This document shows positions 58,141 to 64,000 of a stretch of DNA of 64,000 nt, piece after piece. The notes under the pieces were generated by a model. It saw nothing but the letters and a program-made list of their open reading frames with translations, was not told the origin of the DNA and ran no database searches. The DNA is taken from contig NC_135783.1 in assembly GCF_051106095.1 (NCBI RefSeq), positions 309,518,322 through 309,582,321 on the forward strand, given 5' to 3'. Source of the stretch: Pogona vitticeps (taxonomy: Eukaryota > Chordata > Lepidosauria > Squamata > Agamidae). Numbering within the stretch: the stretch's first letter is position 1; every line of letters starts with the position of its first letter. Made by a program: the position numbers and the translations under genes.

Positions 58141-58500
58141 GCAAAAAGGTTTATTTTATCATCCTCTCTGGTATCCATGCCTTTAATTGAACTATCATTT
58201 CTGCTTACTTGTGCCAGCACTTCTATTATTAATATAAATAAAATTGGAGATAACGGGCAACCCTATCCCTTTCCTTGGCCTAGGAATATTGATTCTGTTC
58301 TACCATCACTGTTGGATTATTTGTCTGAACTGGGTGCCAAATCCTGTCTGTTTAATCAATATTTTTAGTGCATCCCATTCAACCGAGTCAAAGGCTTTAA
58401 AAATATCTAGGGATACCATTCCTGCCTTATATTTTAATTCTTTTGCCAGGCGCATTAAATTAGCGTAATTTAATACATCTGTTAAATGTCTCATAACATA

Positions 58501-58784
58501 AATGAGGGTGTCCCAGGACCTGGGCCCTTTTCCTCAGGAGGCTGAGCTGAGACTGAAGACCAGGTTTGCCTGCATGGACATTTTGCTGAGGATTTTTTTT
58601 TTTTGCTGGGATTTCTTTTGTCCCCCCGAACTACATGGCCTAGGAGGTGGGGCTTTCCTCCTTAAATGAGGGTGTGCCAGGACCTGGGCCCTTTTCCCTA
58701 GGAGGCTGAGCTGAGGCTGAAGACCAGGTTTGCCTGCGTGGACATTTTGCTGAAGAGTTTGTTTTTGCTGGGATTTCTTTTCTC
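58501..58784. repeat. Tandem duplication, 164-bp period, inside L1
   Basis: Unit 1 (58,501-58,664) and partial unit 2 (58,665-58,784) share 'aatgagggtgt', 'ccaggacctgggccctttt', 'aggaggctgagctga' and 'ctgaagaccaggtttgcctg' with few differences. The sequence is GC-richer than the surrounding L1 and is not L1 coding. It might come from an L1 5' UTR or another element. Confidence 0.85.
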
Positions 58785-59900
58785 AAATTCTCTGACTCTA
58801 TCTCTGACCCTAATATGGTAAATAGGAAAGCCAATTAGCATTGCATACACTTGGGAGGCAGGAAAGTTTTAAGGGTCAGATCATACATTGTCTTCTTTTC
58901 TCTAGTTTTTATTACTTATTTTTCTAACTTCTTAATAGTATTCTCTAGTTCTTGAGTTCTTTTCTTTTGCTATATCTTAATCATATGTGCCACTTTTATG
59001 GCATTTCCTCTAGCCACAGACTTCATGGCGTCCTAAATTATCTTAACCTTTCCAGCTCCTTTCATATTTATTTCCCAAGTCTCTTCTAAATTCTGTGGGA
59101 ACAGTTCTATAATATTTTTATGTTGATAAATATTTGTTATCTATATTCCATCTATTTGCTTCTTTGTAATCACAATTTACTAATAATTCCATGTTTACCC
59201 TGGAATAATCAGAGATTTGAATAACATCAATACTTGTATTATTTACCCTTGTTAACAATTCTTTTGATATTAATATATAATCTGTTGTTCTGTGGGTTTT
59301 ATGCACTGATGAGTAATAGGAGTATCTTCTTTATCCCCTTTTAATTCTTTCCACATATTTTTTAAATCTGTGATTTTTTGATTAAATTGTATAATTTAGT
59401 TGTTTTGTTTTATTTACCCACTTACTGTACTTTTGACTCATCTTTTAGAACATCCATAGTCATATTAAAATCTCCTGCTAGTACAACAAATCCTTTCCTT
59501 ACTTTCACCAATCTACTTAATATATTTATGAAAAAATCCTCCTGTTTCTCATTAGGTGCATATATATTCATTAAGGTACACTTTTCTCCCCTTAATTTAC
59601 CTTGCATGATTAAGTACCTTCCTTGTATGTCTTTTTCCATTTTTTTTCTATCTTAAAATCACATCTTTTGGAAATTAAAATTGCCACTCCTCTTGAATTG
59701 AAGAATCAAAAGATTTTTCATGTACATCACACCAATTACATTTCAGTTCATTTGGACCCTCTTTTTTCTGCTGAGTTTCTTGTAAAAACACTATGTCCAC
59801 ATTACTCATATTTAGTACAGTTTGTGTCTTTGCCCTCTTTACAGTTGTTCCTAGGCTTTTCACATTCCAAACAATTAATTTTATCTTTTTAATCATTATT

Positions 59901-61732
59901 TATTATACTTCTTCTTTGTCCCAGGTTTCTTGGACACACCCTAATTCTTTCTATACATAACATTAAACAACCTACACTTTTAAAAAAAGGAAAGAAAAAA
60001 GATGGAGGAACCCACCTACACTTATTTGCCTTTGACCCCCCTCTACTGAATTAGATTCTACTAGCCTCTTGGCCTTGGGGGGGGGGGAGTGTGGTCTGGA
60101 CCATTGGCTTAACTCCCTCCCCTAGCCCTGCCATATCTACATTTGTTTAAAAGCCTAATCCCTTTCCCTCCCTTTCTGTTTTATAACTTGCTGGTTCTTC
60201 CCTTTATTCTCTGGATCTCTCCCATCTTTTCACTATTTTCTTTCTCCCCCATTTGATCTGGATTATCTCTTATTAACCATTGTTATATCCTTTCCCAGTC
60301 CTTCCCATTTAATTTTAAAAAATGCCCTTTCATCTGGATTTCCCCTAATTAAACATTATTATAACCATCCTCAGACCTCCCCACTTAATCATGTTGTTTA
60401 TTTTGCCTTCTGTGCAGGTTTTTCCTCCACTCCATGTTTTCACTCTGACCTTTGTAGTCTCCTCTTCTTCCTCCATCTGTATATACTGCATGTACATCTC
60501 CTATCAGAATAAATCAAGAAGAAATAAGTCTGCTACAGTGTTTTAATCTATAGAGTAGGGGTGGACATTCTGTGTAAATACACAAGGGGAGACTCATAAA
60601 AGAGGTTCTGTTCTTCATTTTTGTTCTTGCACCAATGTCTGAAAAAGACCCTCTTAGGCACAAATTACAGATTGTCCGTAGCCAATCAGAACATCCAAGA
60701 ATAAGGGAGTGGGAATTTTGAACCTGCAAAAGGACTTTGGTTGGTTGGAGAGGTGTGCTTTGCTGCCTTAAGTCATTCTTATCAGAATCTCTGTGCTAGC
60801 TCCTGATGCTCTCCATGTTGTATTATGCTGCCCATTTCTGCCTGCCTGACTTCTGGACTTAGAAGAGAGGAGAAAGACATCAACTAGTAGGAAAGAGAGA
60901 AACTCCTCCTACATTCTAGAAATTTCTTCGTTGGGGGAGGGGGCCTTTAGTTGTCTTTTTTTATGCCTTTTTTCCTTATTTGCTTTTCTTGGTTTTGGGA
61001 GAAGGCCTATGTATATGTGCCTTTCATTTTGCAGTCCCCCCCCCCCCCCCGTCTATGGAGGTGCATGCTTTCTTTCTCAGACTGATTTTTTAAAATAGCT
61101 ATTTGTTAATTTTGTATTTATTTTGTTAGAAGTGTACTTTTACCCCATAATTTTTCTTTCTTGTGTACAGTTGCCTTTCTTTGGAGTAGAGCGATTGTTC
61201 TCTGTTGCCTTTGCTCTCTGCTTTCTTGAAACAGTTTTTAAGTGTCCTCTGGGACAGATTCTCTGTAACCCAGCCTCTCTAATTTTTTTTTTCATTGTCT
61301 TTAAGAGATTTGATGGGCTTTAAGATTGAATCTCTATTGCCTTGCCTTGCTTTGCCTCTCTCCATTTTTTGGAGTAGTTTTTAAAGGTTCTTTGGGGCTT
61401 TTGGATAAATGCCAGATGGAACATAAATAGGGGGAAATGAAAGGGGGAAAACTGAAACAACCAATCGCTTCGACGTTTAACAAAAGAACTTGAACATGAA
61501 ATACATGACAGTGAAAGAGGCATCCTCTGAAAGGATCAGAAATGAAACAAACAAACATTTTCACTATGCACTGTATGCATAGGTAGCACAAAAATTTATT
61601 TGAATTCACTATTCCTTAAAATATTATTTCTCTTTCTTTCAGTTTTGTGCACTGTCCAGATATAGTATTTTAATGTAATAAACAAGCATGGCTTTGGGCT
61701 ACCAATACTACTTCAAATGTGGGTAATGTATT
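59901..61732. other. No gene seen; pyrimidine-rich to 60,480
   Basis: 59,900-60,480 is C/T-rich on plus and could be the L1 region upstream of ORF2, but no ORF1 motif is visible. A run of 10 G near 60,078 and a run of 14 C near 61,037 are present. The minus frames at 60,514-60,729 and 61,320-61,609 are not recognised. Confidence 0.35.
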
Positions 61733-61990
61733 TCTTAGTGATAAGAGTGGTGTACTAAATTTAGGAGACCTGAATTCAAATTCCCACTCAGCCATGACAT
61801 TTTCTGAGTGACCTTGGGCTGACCTACCTCACAGTCTGACCTACCTCACAGGATTGTTGTCAGGACAAAATGTGGGAAAAGAAACATTTATATTAACCTT
61901 GTACTCACTGGAGGAAAGATGGGGGTAGTATTAATCACTAATTGGGCAGTATAGGAATTCAATAAATAAATAAAAATAAAAAATAAAAAA
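61733..61990 (+). mobile_element. tRNA-derived SINE (MIR-like body, L2-like tail)
   Basis: Head 'agacctgaattcaaattccc' (B-box-like), body 'gagtgaccttgggctgacct', 'acctacctcacaggattgtt' and 'gtcaggacaaaatgtggg', tail ending in AAAT-rich runs (61,965-61,990). The phrase 'tctgacctacctcacag' is duplicated in tandem at about 61,820-61,850. Confidence 0.75.
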
Positions 61991-63150
61991 GACTTATCCT
62001 GACAGTTGGTGTTTGTTCCAGTAATATCTAGAAAAAGGGATGTGTAGGGAATGGTGGAGAGACTCTAATGTGACGCTTTCTTTGGAAAAGCTTTAAAGCA
62101 ACACTAGAATGAAATCTCTTCAGAAAATATTCTTTCCCGCTAAAACAGAGTCTGGTTTTCTACTGTCGGGAGAGAGGGGCTCAGAGACTTTTTTTGCTGA
62201 AATGTCCTTTGTGGTAGCTGCCATTTATCTTACTTATTCTTCTAAGCTGGCAGAAGGTTTTCACTTTTAACTTTGCCTTTTGAGACTGACAGAAGCTTGT
62301 TCCACAGCTCCCCACTGTTTGTAGATCCTGGAACACCTTGAGAGTAAAATGACAAGAACCTCCTCATCAAGTGACACAGCTCTCAAGGCATCGCAGCCCA
62401 CAGGTAGCTGTCAAGAGAATGCTGCACTGCAGTGATCGGTGCCGTTTGGTTTTTTTTTTTTTTAAGTTAAAAAGCATTTAAAAAGTGAGATGGGGATCCT
62501 TGGGCTGCTTGCAAGGTTAAGAAAATTAAGAAGCAATATGGCTTCATTTCACTCCTTTTCACCCAATTAATGATTTTAAAAGAAATGTTTGATTGTTTTT
62601 GTCTTGCTCTGTAATGAGAATGGATTTCCATGCAAATAATGTTAATTGTGTTCTTTAATGCTACAGTTGATGCACTCCAAGGGATTCACAAATTTGAAGG
62701 CAATACTTGTGCACTTGGGAGAACAGATTGCATTAGCAAAGCCATTCTCATTTCTGAGAGATCAGAAACTTACAATGTTTCAGCCTATGAAAAAGGAGGT
62801 ACTTGATCCCTACCTCAATCCATTTGTACTTTGCAACACAAGAAATGTGGGGTGACAACTGACTTGATATGTACAGAATGTTATGCAGCTGAAAAGAAGG
62901 AAAAATGAATACAGAGAATTAGAGAACACACTAATTGCTAAGATTTTCATGTTAGAATGTCAGTTATAATTAACAGTCAGTGTAATACCCTCTGATTCTG
63001 TTCTTTATGATGCACTTCAATCTGTGAATTGGCTTCATACATTACAGGCATAACCTGTAAGGCTTTGTAGCTTGACAGCACCAGTATGACTGTATGGTAG
63101 AACTGGCTTGATAGCTTTCTGGGACATTTACTGTCATCTAGCCAGTTGAG
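61991..63150. other. No gene seen
   Basis: A plus frame at 62,646-62,855 (69 codons) is not recognised. A T run lies at 62,451-62,463. Nothing else that I can support. Confidence 0.4.
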
Positions 63151-64000
63151 GCTACACTTCAAGGAAGAACAGGTAGAAGAAGCTTACCCAGCCGGTTAGG
63201 AAAGTGGTCTCTTGTACATTGTTCAGGCAACAAGGCCACTGAGTAGGTAGAGTGAGGGCCAAGAAGGTGCTATGAGACAGACATTCTCTCATCTCTAAGT
63301 AACTCAGGTGGATCTTCTGTTCCTTCAAAGGTAAGTTGTCTTGAAGAAGCATGACTTGCCAAACAGTACTGAAGATTTGGAAGACTTGCTTCATGGATGT
63401 GACATCCACAGTTATAACGCAGTAGTAACATACTCAGCTTCTGCTGTGCCTGTGGCAACTAAACCTTGCTTTCTAGACTTCCCGCCTATTAAAGCTTCTC
63501 CTAGGCTGATAGCCATTCCAGAAATTGACTTTCTATCAATTTCACATGAACCCCAATCTTAATCTGCATAGCACTCTAATTTCAAATTGTTAGATGCATT
63601 TAACTTCAACTCGCAATCTATGGTTCTCTTTAAATATCTCAGCACACTTTTGACACCATTCCAGTGCTTTGGCAAGGGTTTTGCAGCACTCTGACTTAAA
63701 ATGTTTTCTTTGGCTGCAATGTAAAACTTTGATTCACCAAAAGTCCCTTATGTTGCTGGGTACTATCTGGTAATGTCTTCAACTTGTGAACCCATCTGTC
63801 ACCAAACATTTTTAATTCTTGGACATGAGGCAATTTTAACATCTGCTCATAACTTTTAGGTTCAGACATTACCATATTTACATACGATGCTGTAAGCCTC
63901 TCAGATGGAACACCAAAATCAGACCTCTGTGAGTGTCTTGGAAGAATTTCCTCAGCCTCACTACATGTCTCCTGTTTCCCTCCTACAGCTTCATTTCCTT
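63151..64000 (-). mobile_element. Ty1/Copia-type LTR retroelement pol fragment, fossil
   Basis: Minus orientation, cut by the window edge at 64,000. Recognisable pol pieces are spread over frames. Near 63,840-63,930 is a SERLTASYVNMVMSEPKSYEQ-like entry to the reverse transcriptase. Near 63,600-63,680 is KHWNGVKSVLRYLKRTIDCE, the hallmark of the Copia RT/RNase H junction. Near 63,440-63,570 the RNase H shows DRKSISGMAI- and AEAEYV-like stretches. The copy is broken in several places and looks old. No LTR is identified inside the window, and the left border is approximate. Confidence 0.72.

Larger units (their letters stand above)
56336..59896 (-). pseudogene. L1 ORF2 pseudogene (endonuclease, RT, C-terminal Cys motif)
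   Basis: Minus order. The endonuclease at 59,422-59,896 begins LIVWNVKSLG, with FLQETQQK and, in the next frame, NIYAPNEKQEDF and VLAGDFNM. 59,118-59,306 carries RTTDYILISKELL and ISDYSRVN. A linker near 59,030 follows. RT motif A is at 58,306-58,494 (VSLDIFKAFDSVEWDALKIL). FADD is at about 58,143-58,160 and its continuation (LIIKSPKDTLQKIRTHLSLF) at about 57,700-57,770, beyond the SINE. 57,330-57,569 carries LSLFGRIALCKMKIIPKL. The C-terminus at 56,336-56,542 has CWRCKKERETYIHMWWTC, the L1 Cys/His motif. The N-terminal part of the RT, several hundred bp, is missing where the tandem repeat lies. Many frameshifts; inactive. Confidence 0.85.
55327..59900 (-). mobile_element. L1 LINE, decayed and carrying nested insertions
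   Basis: Minus orientation, with the 3' UTR ending in an A-rich tail at about 55,327-55,360 and ORF2 coding from 56,336 to 59,896. It carries a Tigger-like MITE in the 3' UTR (55,561-56,142), a Sauria SINE in the RT (57,784-58,127) and a tandem duplication between endonuclease and RT (58,501-58,784). ORF1 and the 5' UTR are not recognised to the right. The order of insertion is L1 first, the others later. Confidence 0.82.

Noticed and set aside
60514-60729. L1 ORF1 upstream of the ORF2 remnant
   Set aside because: The minus frame has no coiled-coil or RNA-binding motif of ORF1, and it is separated by a pyrimidine-rich stretch.

Overview
The window looks like intergenic or intronic DNA from a squamate reptile, most likely a lizard. 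The evidence is the repeat set: two Sauria-type tRNA SINEs, three BovB (RTE) LINE copies, L2 and CR1 tails, an L1 with reptile-like ORF2, several DIRS-type tyrosine-recombinase retroelement fossils, Penelope-like repeats, a mariner, hAT and Tigger-like MITEs, and very long trinucleotide arrays. This mix is typical of Squamata. No complete host gene, rRNA, true tRNA gene or CRISPR array can be supported. Two short stretches look like possible host exons, 33,299-33,416 on minus and 54,865-55,032 on plus, each with plausible splice signals. I do not recognise either protein.

Layout. 0-10 kb: a Tigger-like MITE, an L2 tail, a palindromic Penelope-like repeat with a hammerhead-like core, a CTT array, a solo DIRS-type terminal region with a TATA box, a Sauria SINE and a G-rich minisatellite. 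10-20 kb: tRNA-derived SINEs, a full-length but decayed mariner (10,896-12,186), L2/BovB/CR1 fragments and two hAT MITEs. 20-32 kb: three large microsatellites around a LINE 3' end, the longest DIRS-type fossil (about 22.1-27.1 kb, interrupted by a SINE), and a nearly full-span BovB with one internal deletion (28.1-31.0 kb). 32-43 kb: the C-terminal end of another retroelement protein, the first candidate exon, a second DIRS-type fossil and further SINE, CR1 and Tigger pieces. 43-64 kb: a 5'-truncated BovB, three Tigger-like MITEs, a probable fourth DIRS-type terminus, the second candidate exon, an L1 (55.3-59.9 kb) broken by a MITE, a SINE and a tandem duplication, and a Copia-type fossil running off the right edge.

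The parts do not form a working pathway; they are layers of parasites inserted into each other. The relations worth following are: (1) the longest DIRS-type element has an SGNH-hydrolase-like region after its recombinase, and its relatives share a terminal layout with short inverted repeats about 290-320 bp apart; (2) Penelope-like repeats carry a hammerhead-ribozyme-like core; (3) a SINE landed exactly in the FADD catalytic codons of L1; (4) the two candidate exons. I see no convincing new multi-gene system, and the functional reading of most spans rests on remembered family sequences, not on a database search.
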